A stretch of DNA of 64,000 bases from JBQLZQ01 sp052168355 (GCA_052168355.1 JBQLZQ010000070.1:78710-142709); one strand, 5' to 3'. Positions 29,757 to 38,721 are shown, counted from the first letter of the stretch. The notes: generated by a model from the letters alone, not told the origin. Made by a program: numbers and translations.

Positions 29757-30620
29757 TTAGCGCCTGATGCCGGCGGTGAAACGGAGGACGCGGTCGGGGT
29801 CGACCGGGTTCCACCAGACCCCGTCGACCTTCAGCGACGACGCGACGATGACACCGTCGACAATGGCCAGCAGATCGTTGACGTTGTCTGATGTCACCCC
29901 GCTGCCGACCAGCGTCGGCAGGCGCGACGCCTCCTTGATCAGACGCACATAGTCCAGATCGGCGGCATGGCCTGTCCGCTGTCCCGTGGCGATCACCGCG
30001 TCGGCGTCGAAGAACACCAGGTCCTTGACCTGTTCCTCGACCGGCCGGTCGGCGACGATGGCGTGGGCGCCGTGCTTGACGTGGGCGTCGGCGAAGACAC
30101 GCACGCCCCGCGCCCTAAGCCGGGCCCGGTATCGCATCGCCTGCGCCGCCGCCCCCTCGATCAGGCCTTCATTGGCGACATAGGCGTTGGCCCATTGATT
30201 GACCCGGATGAACGCGGCGGAGGCGGCGCTGGCGATGGCCAGCGCAGGGATGGCGCCGTTGGCGAGCACGTTGATGCCCACCGGCCGGTCCAGATCGCGC
30301 CGGATGCGATCGGCGACGACCGCCATATGGGTCCCGACCTCGGGCCCGATGTCCTCGGGCTTGGCGAACGGGATGTCGCCGTGGTTCTCCACAATGACAC
30401 CGTCGCAGCCGCCTTCCAGATAAGCACGCGCGTCGGCAAGGCCCTGGGCATAGATCGTCTCGACCGCCTCCCCGTCGTGGCGGGGCGATCCGGGCAGGGG
30501 ATTGAGGTGAACTACACCGATCACCGCTTTGGCACGCCCGAAGATGGCGGTGACGGCGTCCTGGGATCGGGCCGAAATCGGGCGTTGGGCGGACGCGGGT
30601 GAACTTGTCGGCGCGGACAT
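29757..30620 (-). CDS. BtpA/SgcQ-family TIM-barrel protein
   Basis: This 287-residue protein belongs to the BtpA family: VIGVVHLNPLPGSPRHDG at the N-terminus, GGCDGVIVENHGDIPF, VGINVLANGAIPALAIA, FIRVNQW, FADAHVKHGAHA and a C-terminal phosphate-site-like LPTLVGSGVTSDNVNDLLAIVDG, given here only in part. BtpA was first linked to photosystem I biogenesis in cyanobacteria; SgcQ relatives lie in sugar operons of bacteria without photosynthesis, and their reaction is not known to me. Here it is the last gene of a carbohydrate operon, with its ATG overlapping the kinase stop (TGATG). A phosphate-binding barrel acting on a sugar phosphate is an inference. Confidence 0.85.
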   Translation of the reverse strand: MSAPTSSPASAQRPISARSQDAVTAIFGRAKAVIGVVHLNPLPGSPRHDGEAVETIYAQGLADARAYLEGGCDGVIVENHGDIPFAKPEDIGPEVGTHMAVVADRIRRDLDRPVGINVLANGAIPALAIASAASAAFIRVNQWANAYVANEGLIEGAAAQAMRYRARLRARGVRVFADAHVKHGAHAIVADRPVEEQVKDLVFFDADAVIATGQRTGHAADLDYVRLIKEASRLPTLVGSGVTSDNVNDLLAIVDGVIVASSLKVDGVWWNPVDPDRVLRFTAGIRR

Positions 30621-31552
30621 CAGGCGGGGCTCCGGTGAGGTGGGGAAGAGCGGGGGCTGGCGAACGACACCAACTCCGCAATCTCCTCCCGGGTTGGACA
30701 GGAGGCAAGCGCGCCATGGCGGGTGACGGCGATGGCGGCGGCTTCGTTGGCGACGGCAGTGGCGGCGTGCACCGTCCAGGTTTCTTGGATCAGACCCGCC
30801 AGTACACCACAGAACACGTCGCCGGCCCCGGCGGTGTCAACCGCATTGATCGGTGCCGCCGCAAAAGCCTCGGTCCCCGTCCGGTCGGTCAGCATCGCGC
30901 CGGCCGCGCCGAGGGTAACCACCACCGCGCCGGCGCCCCAATCGCGAAAGACCCGGGACGCCGCCTTCGGGTCGCCCGAGCCGGTCAGGGTGGCGGCTTC
31001 GACCGCGTTCACGATAACCAGGTCGACCGACGCCCAGGGTATGGGCAGGGCCGCCGCTAACGGGCTAGGATTGAGAACCGTGAACGCTCCCCAGGCTCGC
31101 GCCTGGACGAGGACGGCGGCGGTCGTCGGTCCCTGGAGGTTCCCCTGCAACACAACCGTGTCGCCGGCGGCCGGCGCTTTTTTCGACAGGGCGCCGGACA
31201 GCGGATCGAAGCGCGCGGCGCAGGCGGTGGCGCTGACGATCATGTTCTCACCGCCCCGTTCGACCAGGATGATCGACCGGTCGGTCGGCTGGTCCATCAC
31301 CGTCAGGCCGGTATCATCCAGACCTTCGGCGACGATCGCGGCGCGGATCCGTTGTGCCGCCTCGTCCCGCCCCACCGCCGCCGACAACCGCACGGCGGCG
31401 CCCGTCCGCGCCGCGGCCACGGCCTGGTTCAGCCCCTTGCCGCCCAGCCCTTCCAACACACCGGCGGCGACGCGCGTTTCTCCGGGGCGCGGAAGGCAAT
31501 CGACATTCAGCGTCAGGTCGATGCAGGCGTTGCCGACGACATGAATGGTCAT
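30620..31552 (-). CDS. PfkB-family (ribokinase-like) carbohydrate kinase
   Basis: This ATP-dependent sugar kinase has 310 residues. The N-terminal PfkB signature region reads GGKGLNQAVAAARTGAAV. The substrate lid follows, then NPSPLAAALP, NAVEAATLTG, VTLGAAGAML, and the C-terminal catalytic signature DTAGAGDVFCGVLAGLI, whose Asp in GAGD is the catalytic base. The pattern is closest to ribokinases. The sugar is unknown; the neighbours (ribose/fructose-type importer, BtpA protein, phosphotriesterase-like hydrolase) suggest a pentose-, tetrose- or nucleoside-derived substrate. It lies 18 bases downstream of the amidotransferase-like gene and overlaps the next gene by one base. Confidence 0.9.
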   Translation of the reverse strand: MTIHVVGNACIDLTLNVDCLPRPGETRVAAGVLEGLGGKGLNQAVAAARTGAAVRLSAAVGRDEAAQRIRAAIVAEGLDDTGLTVMDQPTDRSIILVERGGENMIVSATACAARFDPLSGALSKKAPAAGDTVVLQGNLQGPTTAAVLVQARAWGAFTVLNPSPLAAALPIPWASVDLVIVNAVEAATLTGSGDPKAASRVFRDWGAGAVVVTLGAAGAMLTDRTGTEAFAAAPINAVDTAGAGDVFCGVLAGLIQETWTVHAATAVANEAAAIAVTRHGALASCPTREEIAELVSFASPRSSPPHRSPA

Positions 31553-31570
31553 GGCCGATCGAACACAGGC

Positions 31571-32338
31571 TCAGCGATCGCCCACCGTCCACGCGATGGC
31601 CTGGCTCCACATTTTGGCATAACCGTCCCAGGCGCAGAAATCGGGCGGCACCCAATGGGGCCCGATGTCGGAGGTCCAGGCCAGGCTGCGGCCCTTCCCA
31701 TACGTGCCGGTGACCAGTAGCGGGCGGTTGCCATAGTCGGTCGAGACGGTGGCCAGCACCGTCGCGCCGGGCTTTGGCACGACCTCGTTGAAGCCGAGCA
31801 GAACCGGCCAGTCCCCGCCGATCCCGTCCAGGATGGGATGATCCGGCCCGGCGATGACGGGCTTGAATCCCTCCGGCACCTCGACCCGGTCGTCGACCGC
31901 AAGACAGGTCACGGGAAGCACGTCCTCGACCGGCGTGCCGCGATAGCGCGCGCCGCCATTGATGCCCTGAAAGCTGTAGTAGCCGCCGACCATGATGAGC
32001 CCGCCGCCCTGATCGGCATAGTCGCGCAGCAGCCGGAGCCGGTTGGGCCTCGGCCGGCTGTGGATCCAGGTATCGGGATGAAGCAACAACGTGTTGGACC
32101 CGATATCCGACAGGATCACCGCGTCGTAGGCCTGAAGCGCCTGAAGGTTTTGGGGAAAATCGCGCTGCGCCTCGTGCGCCGGCATGAACACGATCTCGTA
32201 GGGCCCGTCGGCCAGGGCGTCCAGCAGCGTGTCGGCGCCGGTGTGATAGGTGACCGTCGGGAACTGGTCGAACCCCTTGATATGGGTCGCGGTGCTCACC
32301 CAGGATTCGCCGGCGAGAAGGATTTTGCGTCTGGTCAT
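31571..32338 (-). CDS. Class I glutamine amidotransferase-fold protein of a sugar operon
   Basis: The 255-residue product resembles the putative glutamine-amidotransferase-like family often annotated as a cytoplasmic protein next to sugar operons. Visible segments are KILLAGESWVSTATHIKGFDQF, a GPYEIVFMPAHEAQRDFP stretch, YDAVILSDIGSNTLLLHP, YADQGGGLIMVGGYYSFQG and TSDIGPHWVPPDFCAW, each shown in part. I do not see the usual nucleophile-elbow Gly-x-Cys-x-Gly of active amidotransferases; the matching position reads VGGYYSF. It is therefore probably a non-amidotransferase relative, perhaps a sugar-binding or regulatory fold. The start is taken at the ATG at 32338 (MTRRKILLAG). Function unknown. 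Confidence 0.7.
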   Translation of the reverse strand: MTRRKILLAGESWVSTATHIKGFDQFPTVTYHTGADTLLDALADGPYEIVFMPAHEAQRDFPQNLQALQAYDAVILSDIGSNTLLLHPDTWIHSRPRPNRLRLLRDYADQGGGLIMVGGYYSFQGINGGARYRGTPVEDVLPVTCLAVDDRVEVPEGFKPVIAGPDHPILDGIGGDWPVLLGFNEVVPKPGATVLATVSTDYGNRPLLVTGTYGKGRSLAWTSDIGPHWVPPDFCAWDGYAKMWSQAIAWTVGDR

Positions 32339-32349
32339 GGGGGCTGGCC

Positions 32350-33426
32350 TCAAAGGTCGGAAGCGGCGAAAACGCGGCGCGGATTGGCGATCATCATCAG
32401 ATCGATGGCGTCCTGATCCAGCCCGTGCCGCTTCAGTCGCGGCAGGAAGTGGCGCAGGATGTACCCATAGCCAAAGCCGCCATACCGGGTCAGCATCATC
32501 TTCAAGAACACGTCCTGGGACAGCAGTACGCGGTCGCCATGGCCGGCATCGATCAACCGGCGGATGGCGCGGGCGTTTTCCTCGTCCGATGGCGATTGGG
32601 CCTTCTGATCGGCATAGTAATAGTCCATGCCGATCATGTCGTATTCCAGGAAGGCGCCGCGGTCGGCCAGGCTGGTCTGATACGGCAGATCGTCATGACT
32701 GGGGTTCATGTGGCAGAGCACGGTGTGGCGCAGGTCCGCCCCCTCCTCCTCGATCATGTCGAGAACGCGGTGGGCCAGCCGTTCCCAGCCTGGCAGATGG
32801 ATCGACAGCGGCACGCCGGTGGCCTTCGCTGCCCGCGCAGCGCCGCGCAGCGACTTCTGTTCCGCCTCGGTGAAATCCTTGCTGACGCCGATCTCCCCGA
32901 TGATTCCGGCCATGACGTCCGGCTTTTCGTCCGCTCCGCCCACATCCGCGACGATAAGAGCGGCGACCTGATCGACATCCATCGGCCCAAACCATTCGGG
33001 GTGGGACGCCTCAAGGTAGAACCCCGACCCCATGACGATATTGAGCCCGGTGCGGCGGGCGATCCGCTGCAGGGCCTGCGGGTCGCGGCCGATGCCAAGG
33101 TTGGTTGGATCGATCACGGTGTGGCCGCCCAGATCGGTGAACCGGTAAAGCTCCTCCATCGCCAGATCGACATCGACCAGATGGCAATTGTCGCGGCTGA
33201 GAAACGGGTTCATCCGCAGCTCGCCCAGGATCTCGATACTCACGGGCTGCTCGGCGATCGCCATCTCCGAGGCGTGACACGGGCATTTCCACCAGCTCGA
33301 CGTGTCGAGCAGGATATGCTCATGCATCAGGGTGACGCCCATGGTCTCCACGGGGATCGGCCCCAGAACCGTCATCACTGTGCCCGACCGGACACCGATC
33401 GGCGAAGTCTTTTCGTGTTCCGTCAC
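32350..33426 (-). CDS. Phosphotriesterase-family metal hydrolase (probable lactonase or phosphoesterase)
   Basis: This amidohydrolase-superfamily protein has 358 residues. The first metal-binding pair is in MGVTLMHEHILLD (HxH). Further ligand regions appear as IIGEIGVSKDFTEAEQ, PLSIHLPGW, VLCHMNPSHDD and a C-terminal VLLSQDVFLK with the catalytic Asp. Family members include lactonases and sugar-phosphate hydrolases, and which applies here cannot be read from the sequence. The start is the GTG at 33426, with a strong GGGAGAGGG ribosome site four bases upstream. It sits between the ABC permease gene and the amidotransferase-fold gene in one transcript, so a sugar lactone or phosphorylated sugar is a reasonable substrate. 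Confidence 0.85.
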   Translation of the reverse strand: MTEHEKTSPIGVRSGTVMTVLGPIPVETMGVTLMHEHILLDTSSWWKCPCHASEMAIAEQPVSIEILGELRMNPFLSRDNCHLVDVDLAMEELYRFTDLGGHTVIDPTNLGIGRDPQALQRIARRTGLNIVMGSGFYLEASHPEWFGPMDVDQVAALIVADVGGADEKPDVMAGIIGEIGVSKDFTEAEQKSLRGAARAAKATGVPLSIHLPGWERLAHRVLDMIEEEGADLRHTVLCHMNPSHDDLPYQTSLADRGAFLEYDMIGMDYYYADQKAQSPSDEENARAIRRLIDAGHGDRVLLSQDVFLKMMLTRYGGFGYGYILRHFLPRLKRHGLDQDAIDLMMIANPRRVFAASDL

Positions 33427-33442
33427 CGGTCCCTCTCCCTTG

Positions 33443-34465
33443 TCATCGCCCCTGGATACTCCCGCGAAAGATGCGGAAGTTGAGCCAGATGGCGATCAGG
33501 ATGATGACACCGGTGACGATCGGCGTCAGGAACGGCGACAGATGGGCCAGGATTAGGCCGTTGGCGATGACCGCGACGGTCAACGCCCCCAGGATGGTCC
33601 CGATCATCGTGCCGCGCCCCCCGAATAGGCTGGTGCCGCCCAGCACGACGGCGGCAATGACCTCCAGCTCGAACCCCTGACCGGCGTTGGAGGAGCCGCT
33701 GCCCAGGCGCCCGGCCAGAATGATGCCGGCCAGTGCCGCCGCCGTGCTGGACAGGACATAGACCATCAGCGTCACACGGCGCGTGTTGACGCCGGCGCGG
33801 CGCACCGCCTCGCGGTTGGCGCCGATGCCGGTGACATAGCGCCCGAACGCCGTCTCGTTGAAGGTTATGTAGGCGAGCAGCAGCACGGCCGCGGCGATCC
33901 ACGCCGGCAACGGCACACCCGCCACCCAGGCCCGCCCGATGACCACGAACGGGCTGTCGGGAGCGATCGGGATCGAATAGCCGCCGGTGATCAGCAGCGC
34001 CACACCCCGGATGACGCTGAGACCGGCCAGGGTGACGATGAAGGCGGGAATGCCCTCATAGGCGACGAAGAATCCCTGGACGGCCCCAATCAGGGCGCCG
34101 CACCCCAGCATCGCCAGTATCACCAGCGGCCAGGGCACGCCAAGCTGCAGCAGAGTGGCCGAGAGCGCGCTGATCAGGGCCAGAACCGAACCGACCGACA
34201 GATCGATTCCCCCCGTGGTGATCACCAGGGTCATCGCGGCGGCGACGATCAGCAGCGGCGCCGACTGGCGCACCACGTTGAGCAGGTTGGGGGCAGTCAG
34301 GAAGGCATCGGTGACCAGCGTGAACAGAAGGCAGACGGCAAGAAAGAAGATGGCGATCGAAGCGACGCCGCCATTAGCCAGGAAGCGGTCCTTCAACGTG
34401 TCGGGGCGCAGGCGTGTCGAAGGCCCGTGGGCCATCGCCGGTTTCGACGCGGTCGGTTCGGTCAT
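33443..34465 (-). CDS. Sugar ABC transporter permease (RbsC/FrcC type)
   Basis: This is an inner-membrane permease of 340 residues with eight to ten hydrophobic helices. Family blocks are TLVITTGGIDLSVGSVLAL, GIPAFIVTLAGLSVIRG, FGRYVTGIGANREAVRRAG (the loop facing the ATPase) and VIAAVVLGGTSLFGGRGT, diagnostic for ribose-, xylose- and fructose-type importers. The ATG at 34465 overlaps the ATPase stop (ATGA), which defines the start within a longer open frame. Confidence 0.93.
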   Translation of the reverse strand: MTEPTASKPAMAHGPSTRLRPDTLKDRFLANGGVASIAIFFLAVCLLFTLVTDAFLTAPNLLNVVRQSAPLLIVAAAMTLVITTGGIDLSVGSVLALISALSATLLQLGVPWPLVILAMLGCGALIGAVQGFFVAYEGIPAFIVTLAGLSVIRGVALLITGGYSIPIAPDSPFVVIGRAWVAGVPLPAWIAAAVLLLAYITFNETAFGRYVTGIGANREAVRRAGVNTRRVTLMVYVLSSTAAALAGIILAGRLGSGSSNAGQGFELEVIAAVVLGGTSLFGGRGTMIGTILGALTVAVIANGLILAHLSPFLTPIVTGVIILIAIWLNFRIFRGSIQGR

Positions 34466-35256
34466 GACGGCGACGGACGGGCGTGGCCGCCGGCGGCCGA
34501 GCGTGCGGCGAACTTGCGGCCGACGATCAGGTTGACGATTTCCTCGATGTTGGTGTCCTCCGTCGGGCGTTCGGCGACGGCGCGTCCCTCGTACATCACC
34601 AGGATACGGTCGCAGACAAGGAACAGATCCTGCAGCCGGTGGGTGATCAGGATGACGCTGACGCCCCGCGCGCTGACGGTGCGGATCAGCTCCAGCACCG
34701 CCTCCACCTCGGCCACGGCAAGGGCCGCCGTCGGTTCGTCCATGATCAGCACCGCCGGGTCGAACGAGGCGGCGCGGCCGATGGCGATACTCTGGCGCTG
34801 ACCGCCCGACAAGTTTTCGACCTTGACCCGGATGTCCGGGATGACGATGCCAAGCCGGTCCAGCATCGCCCGCGCGTCGCGATGCATCCGCGGCTTGTCG
34901 AGGAAGCCCAGGCCCAGCTTGCGACGGCGCGGTTCGCGACCCAGAAACAGATTGCCGGCGACATCGACCGTGTCGCACAGCGCCAGGTCCTGATAGACCA
35001 TCTCCACATGGTGGCGCCGCGCGTCGGCCGGGCTTTCGAACCGCACCGGCTTGCCGTCGAGCTCAATGGTCCCGGCGTCGGGCACGACCGCGCCGGACAG
35101 CACCTTGCTGAGGGTTGACTTACCCGCACCGTTGTCGCCGACCAGGCCCAGTACCTCGCCGGCTCTCAAGGACAGGTCGACCCCATCGAGAGAGACGATG
35201 GGGCCGTAGCGTTTTACGATCCCGGTCATTCTTACGCGCGGTGGGGCATCGCCCAT
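34462..35256 (-). CDS. Sugar ABC transporter ATP-binding protein (single-domain, FrcA type)
   Basis: This 264-residue ATPase has Walker A GDNGAGKST, a Q-loop in EMVYQDLALCDTV, signature LSGGQRQ, Walker B VLIMDEPTAAL and switch His in LITHRLQDL. It is a single nucleotide-binding domain, as in FrcA of rhizobial fructose importers, unlike the double-domain RbsA. Two copies would therefore serve the permease dimer. It follows the binding-protein gene by 95 bases and overlaps the permease gene. Confidence 0.93.
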   Translation of the reverse strand: MGDAPPRVRMTGIVKRYGPIVSLDGVDLSLRAGEVLGLVGDNGAGKSTLSKVLSGAVVPDAGTIELDGKPVRFESPADARRHHVEMVYQDLALCDTVDVAGNLFLGREPRRRKLGLGFLDKPRMHRDARAMLDRLGIVIPDIRVKVENLSGGQRQSIAIGRAASFDPAVLIMDEPTAALAVAEVEAVLELIRTVSARGVSVILITHRLQDLFLVCDRILVMYEGRAVAERPTEDTNIEEIVNLIVGRKFAARSAAGGHARPSPS

Positions 35257-35351
35257 GGTTCGAGGCCTGCTTCCGTCAAATGTCGACCACGGGTGTCCAC
35301 GGCGGCGATGCGCCGCGGACGCCCGGTCGGGATAGTGTTATAGCGCGCCTG

Positions 35352-36299
35352 TTACGGAGCGAACATGGCTCGGAACTCATCGACATTGTCCGCGGTGACG
35401 ATGGTCACCGGGACATTGATGATCGGGTCGATGGTTTCACCATTGTTGATCGCGATCAGGGACTCGATGGCGATCTTGCCCTCGGCGTAGGGATCCTGCT
35501 GGACCACGGCGGCGACCCACCCTTCGTCGATCCCCTGGATGACCTGCGCCGTCAGGTCCCAGCCGAACACCTTGATGCCGTCGGTACGGCCCTGGCTGGT
35601 GACCGCGGACACCGCTCCGATCAACGCCGGTTCGCCGGTGGCGTACAGCGTCGACATGGTGGGGTTGGCGGTCATCAGGTTCTCCGACGCCGTCAGCGCC
35701 ACATCCTGGACGTTCTGGCCGTCGACCGTGTCGAGGAAGGTCACACCCACCCCCGACGCTTCCACCGCGCTGCGGAACCCGTCCAGGCGCTGGTTCTGGA
35801 TGAAGGAGTTGAGAGCCCCGACGATGCCGACGCTCGCCTCGCCGCCCATCTCGGACGCCACATAGTCGGCGTAGTGAGCGCCGATTTCCTCGCCGGCGGC
35901 GGTGTTGTCGACGCCGACGAAGGCAATGTTGTCGCCGTCGGGGATCTGGGCGTCGACCGCGATCACCGGGATGCCGGCTTCCTTGGCCGCGGTGACGGCC
36001 GGCTTCACGCCGTTGACGTCGATCGCCACCAGGACGATGCCGTCGACCTGCTGGGTGATGTAGGTCTCGATCGCGTCGTTCTGGGCGCTGGGCACGTTGT
36101 TGGCGTTGAAGATGACCAGATCGACCCCGGCCGCGTCGGCCGCCGCCTGGGCGCCATCGTTGATCTGGTTGAAGAACAGGGCCTGCTGGTTGATGGTCAC
36201 CAGGGCATAGGTTTCCGCCTGGGCGATACCGCCGCCAAGGCAGAGCGCCAGCGCCGCGATCGCCCCGCCCCGCGCCAGTTTCAATGATAACCGGTTCAT
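35352..36299 (-). CDS. Sugar ABC transporter substrate-binding protein
   Basis: This periplasmic binding protein of the ribose/LacI-like fold (type 4) has 315 residues with a signal peptide (MNRLSLKLARGGAIAALALC..., cleavage after AQA near residue 26). Mature segments include NQINDGAQAAADAAGVDL, QQVDGIVLVAIDVNGVKPAV, IPVIAVDAQIPDGD, VGVDNTAAGEEIG and FGWDLTAQVIQGIDEGWV. The start is the ATG at 36299, preceded by GAGGAGAGG; the ATGs further upstream would add an unnatural leader. The first gene of the importer, it lies 150 bases downstream of the XRE-cupin regulator. The ligand cannot be told from sequence. Confidence 0.92.
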   Translation of the reverse strand: MNRLSLKLARGGAIAALALCLGGGIAQAETYALVTINQQALFFNQINDGAQAAADAAGVDLVIFNANNVPSAQNDAIETYITQQVDGIVLVAIDVNGVKPAVTAAKEAGIPVIAVDAQIPDGDNIAFVGVDNTAAGEEIGAHYADYVASEMGGEASVGIVGALNSFIQNQRLDGFRSAVEASGVGVTFLDTVDGQNVQDVALTASENLMTANPTMSTLYATGEPALIGAVSAVTSQGRTDGIKVFGWDLTAQVIQGIDEGWVAAVVQQDPYAEGKIAIESLIAINNGETIDPIINVPVTIVTADNVDEFRAMFAP

Positions 36300-36449
36300 C
36301 GTGTGCCTCTCCTCATTTTTTGTGGAAACCATTGCCGGCGCGAACCACGTCACGCCGCGACTGGCCATGGCGTAACCATTCATGAGACTTGAATTCATGT
36401 CAATTCTCTTGATTTGTCAGGGTCTGCCCGGGGCCCGGACCGACGCCCC

Positions 36450-37079
36450 TTAAAACGTCGGCGGCGTGTTGACCCAGAAGATGCTTGCCGGTTCATCACC
36501 GATATTGCTGTAGCGATGCGGCAGTTCGGACCGGAAGACGAAGGAATCGCCGGCCGCCAAACGGAAAGACTTGTCGTCGACCGTCAGTTCGACCCGGCCG
36601 CGAAGCACGTAGCCCACCTCTTCGCCGGCATGCTGGATGGCGCCCCGGCTCTGACCGCCGACCGCGATATGATGGATATTGCATTGAAGTAGATGGCCGC
36701 TGGAATAGGGGATGACCCTCTCCAGCGAAATGCCCTCGCCCTGGCGCAGCGGATCCAGGGCCAGCAACGGCCGGGCGCCGGCCCGGAAGACAATGCCCTC
36801 CTCGCCGTCGGCCTCCTCGAACAGCCAGCCGATATTGATGTCGAGCGCCAGGACCATCCGGTGAAGCATCGGCAGGGACGGGTAGCTCTTGTCGTTCTCG
36901 ATCTTCGACAGCAGGCTTTCGGAACAACCCATGGTTTCGCTGAGCGCCTTCAGCGTCATGCCGCGCATCCGGCGGGCCAGCTTCAACCGCACGCCAATCC
37001 TGTGGGACGGCGGAGCGGTCTTCACCCCGTCGGCGGTCTGGGTGACCGCGGCTTGGGCTCGGCGCGCCTGTTTGACCAT
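36450..37079 (-). CDS. XRE-family regulator with cupin sensor domain
   Basis: The 209-residue protein combines an N-terminal XRE helix-turn-helix (about 27-85: IGVRLKLARRMRGMTLKALS, then SETMGCSESLLSKIENDKSY) with a C-terminal cupin (about 130-205: GEEVGYVLRGRVELTVDD, then GDSFVFRSELPHRYSN). The cupin histidines and glutamate in HAGEEVGYV and LPHRYSN could bind a metal or ligand. Such proteins repress or activate small-molecule catabolic operons. It lies between dhaL and the importer genes, so it probably regulates this operon; the 158-bp gap upstream of it and the 150-bp gap downstream are the likeliest operator locations. Confidence 0.88.
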   Translation of the reverse strand: MVKQARRAQAAVTQTADGVKTAPPSHRIGVRLKLARRMRGMTLKALSETMGCSESLLSKIENDKSYPSLPMLHRMVLALDINIGWLFEEADGEEGIVFRAGARPLLALDPLRQGEGISLERVIPYSSGHLLQCNIHHIAVGGQSRGAIQHAGEEVGYVLRGRVELTVDDKSFRLAAGDSFVFRSELPHRYSNIGDEPASIFWVNTPPTF

Positions 37080-37237
37080 GTGTCTTATGTCTCACTCCTG
37101 AAAACCCGATCGCCCTGGCCTCGCAGGCGGGCAGGTGGAGGTGCGAGGATACACGGGCGGCGGCGATCGGCAATCCGCGGGTGGATCCGACCGCACGGCG
37201 AAGGTCCGGCGGTCTTCGCGTCGGGGCGCCTCCCCCG

Positions 37238-37879
37238 TCAGCCCGGATCGGCGGCGAAGTCGGCCATGGCGCGGAACATGACCGCGCTGGAGGCGGCCCC
37301 TGGGTCGATGTGACCGATCGACCGGTCGCCCAGCCGGCTGGCCCGGCCTATCCGGGCGACCAGGCCGCGGGTTCGTTCCATGCCCTGCTCGGCGCCGTCG
37401 GCGGCGGCGCCCAGACAGGCGGACAGCACGGCGCCGGCGTCGGCCGCCTGTTCGGCCGCGGCCACGGCCGGCAGCCAGGCGTCCAGCATGGTCTTGTCGT
37501 CCGGTTCGGCCTTGCCCCGGTCACGGATGCCCTGGCAGGCGGCCCCGAGAAACGCGGCCATCGAAGACGCGTCCAGATTGTCTCGGCCCTTGATGGCCGC
37601 GCCGCCGCGCATCAGGGCCGTCGCATACAGCGGCCCCGCCGACGCCCCGACGGCCGACAGAAAGGCCTTGGCCGAGGCGTTGCAGAGGGCGGCAAAGCCC
37701 TGACCGGGATCCATGCCGTCGAGCGCTTCCACCACCGCGGCCCAGCCCATGGCCATGGTCACCCCGTGGTCGCCGTCGCCGATCGGCCCGTCGAGCGCCG
37801 ACAACCGGTCCTGCTCGGCGTCGACGGCGGCCGCGACACGGCGCAGCATGTCCACGAATTGGCCGGGAGTCATCTCCAT
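37238..37879 (-). CDS. dhaL: Dihydroxyacetone kinase-type subunit DhaL
   Basis: This is the nucleotide-binding subunit of a DhaK/DhaL-type kinase, 213 residues. The magnesium-binding aspartates are in LDGPIGDGDHGVTMAMG. Other family blocks are SAVGASAGPLYATAL, DAWLPAVAAA and GRASRLGDRSIGHIDPGAAS. DhaL works with DhaK, which holds the ketose covalently. In the phosphotransferase-dependent version DhaM recharges bound ADP, but no dhaM or PTS gene lies in this window, so an ATP-using pair or a distant DhaM must be assumed. It starts 16 bases after the isomerase gene. Confidence 0.92.
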   Translation of the reverse strand: MEMTPGQFVDMLRRVAAAVDAEQDRLSALDGPIGDGDHGVTMAMGWAAVVEALDGMDPGQGFAALCNASAKAFLSAVGASAGPLYATALMRGGAAIKGRDNLDASSMAAFLGAACQGIRDRGKAEPDDKTMLDAWLPAVAAAEQAADAGAVLSACLGAAADGAEQGMERTRGLVARIGRASRLGDRSIGHIDPGAASSAVMFRAMADFAADPG

Positions 37880-37895
37880 CCTGGTCCTCTGTTCG

Positions 37896-38675
37896 TCATG
37901 TCCCGTTGGCGGCGCGAGCCTCCGCCGCTAAGCCCACGATAGCCAAAAATCCGGCGGCGTCCCAGGCCGCGCGGCCGATGAACAGCCCGTCAATGTCGGG
38001 TTCGGCGGCCAGGGCGGCGGCGTTCTCGGCGTTGACGCTGCCGCCATAGAGAATCGGCAGCCGCGCGGCCCCCGACCGGCCGGCCAGCGCCCGGCGCAAC
38101 GCCGCATGGATCGCGGCGGCATCCGATGGCTTGGCGGGCGTGCCGCCGCTGCCGATGGCCCATACCGGCTCATAGGCCAGCAGGCACCGCTTGACGGCGT
38201 CGGGTTCGAGGCCGGCCAGCGCGATCCGCGCCTGCCGGACCACCGTTTCGACGGCGACGCCGCTGTCGCGTTCCGCCGCCGTTTCGCCGATACAGATCAG
38301 CGGCCGCAGCCCATGGGCGAGCGCGGCGCGGACCTTGAGCGAGACCCGTTCGTCGGTTTCCCCGAACAGGGCGCGCCGTTCCGAATGGCCCAGTTCCACC
38401 AGATCGGCGCCGACATCGCGCAGCATGACCGGCGAGATTTCGCCGGTGAAGGCGCCCGCCGACTCCCAATGCATGGTCTGGGCGCCGACCATCACCGGCG
38501 CATCGCCCATGGCGTTTCGAAACGGCCCGATGGACGTAAAGGGCGGTACGACGAACAGGCGCACGTCCGGCGGCGGCTCGGCGGCTCGGACCGCGCGGGC
38601 AAAGGCTTCCGCCTCCGCCACCGTCTTGTTCATTTTCCAGCTGGTGCCGACCCAGAACGGCGCGGTGCCGCTCAC
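37896..38675 (-). CDS. Triosephosphate isomerase-family enzyme, TpiB/EryH type
   Basis: This TIM-barrel isomerase has about 259 residues. Catalytic histidine is in ELGHSERRALFGE and catalytic glutamate in AYEPVWAIGSG; the phosphate-binding end reads ILYGGSVNAENAA. The N-terminal active-site block is GTSWKMNKT: Lys is kept, but the Asn two residues before it (NWK in classical triosephosphate isomerase) is Ser. The TSWKMNKT form is typical, as I recall, of the TpiB/EryH branch that acts on L-erythrulose-1-phosphate. Location between dhaK and dhaL agrees with a phosphorylated ketotetrose or triose substrate. The GTG at 38675 is preferred (AGGGA upstream); a TTG at 38714 is possible. Confidence 0.85.
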   Translation of the reverse strand: MSGTAPFWVGTSWKMNKTVAEAEAFARAVRAAEPPPDVRLFVVPPFTSIGPFRNAMGDAPVMVGAQTMHWESAGAFTGEISPVMLRDVGADLVELGHSERRALFGETDERVSLKVRAALAHGLRPLICIGETAAERDSGVAVETVVRQARIALAGLEPDAVKRCLLAYEPVWAIGSGGTPAKPSDAAAIHAALRRALAGRSGAARLPILYGGSVNAENAAALAAEPDIDGLFIGRAAWDAAGFLAIVGLAAEARAANGT

Positions 38676-38721
38676 GACCGCGTCGTCCCTGACCCAGCCT
38701 CCGTCCGCCGACAAGCCATCG

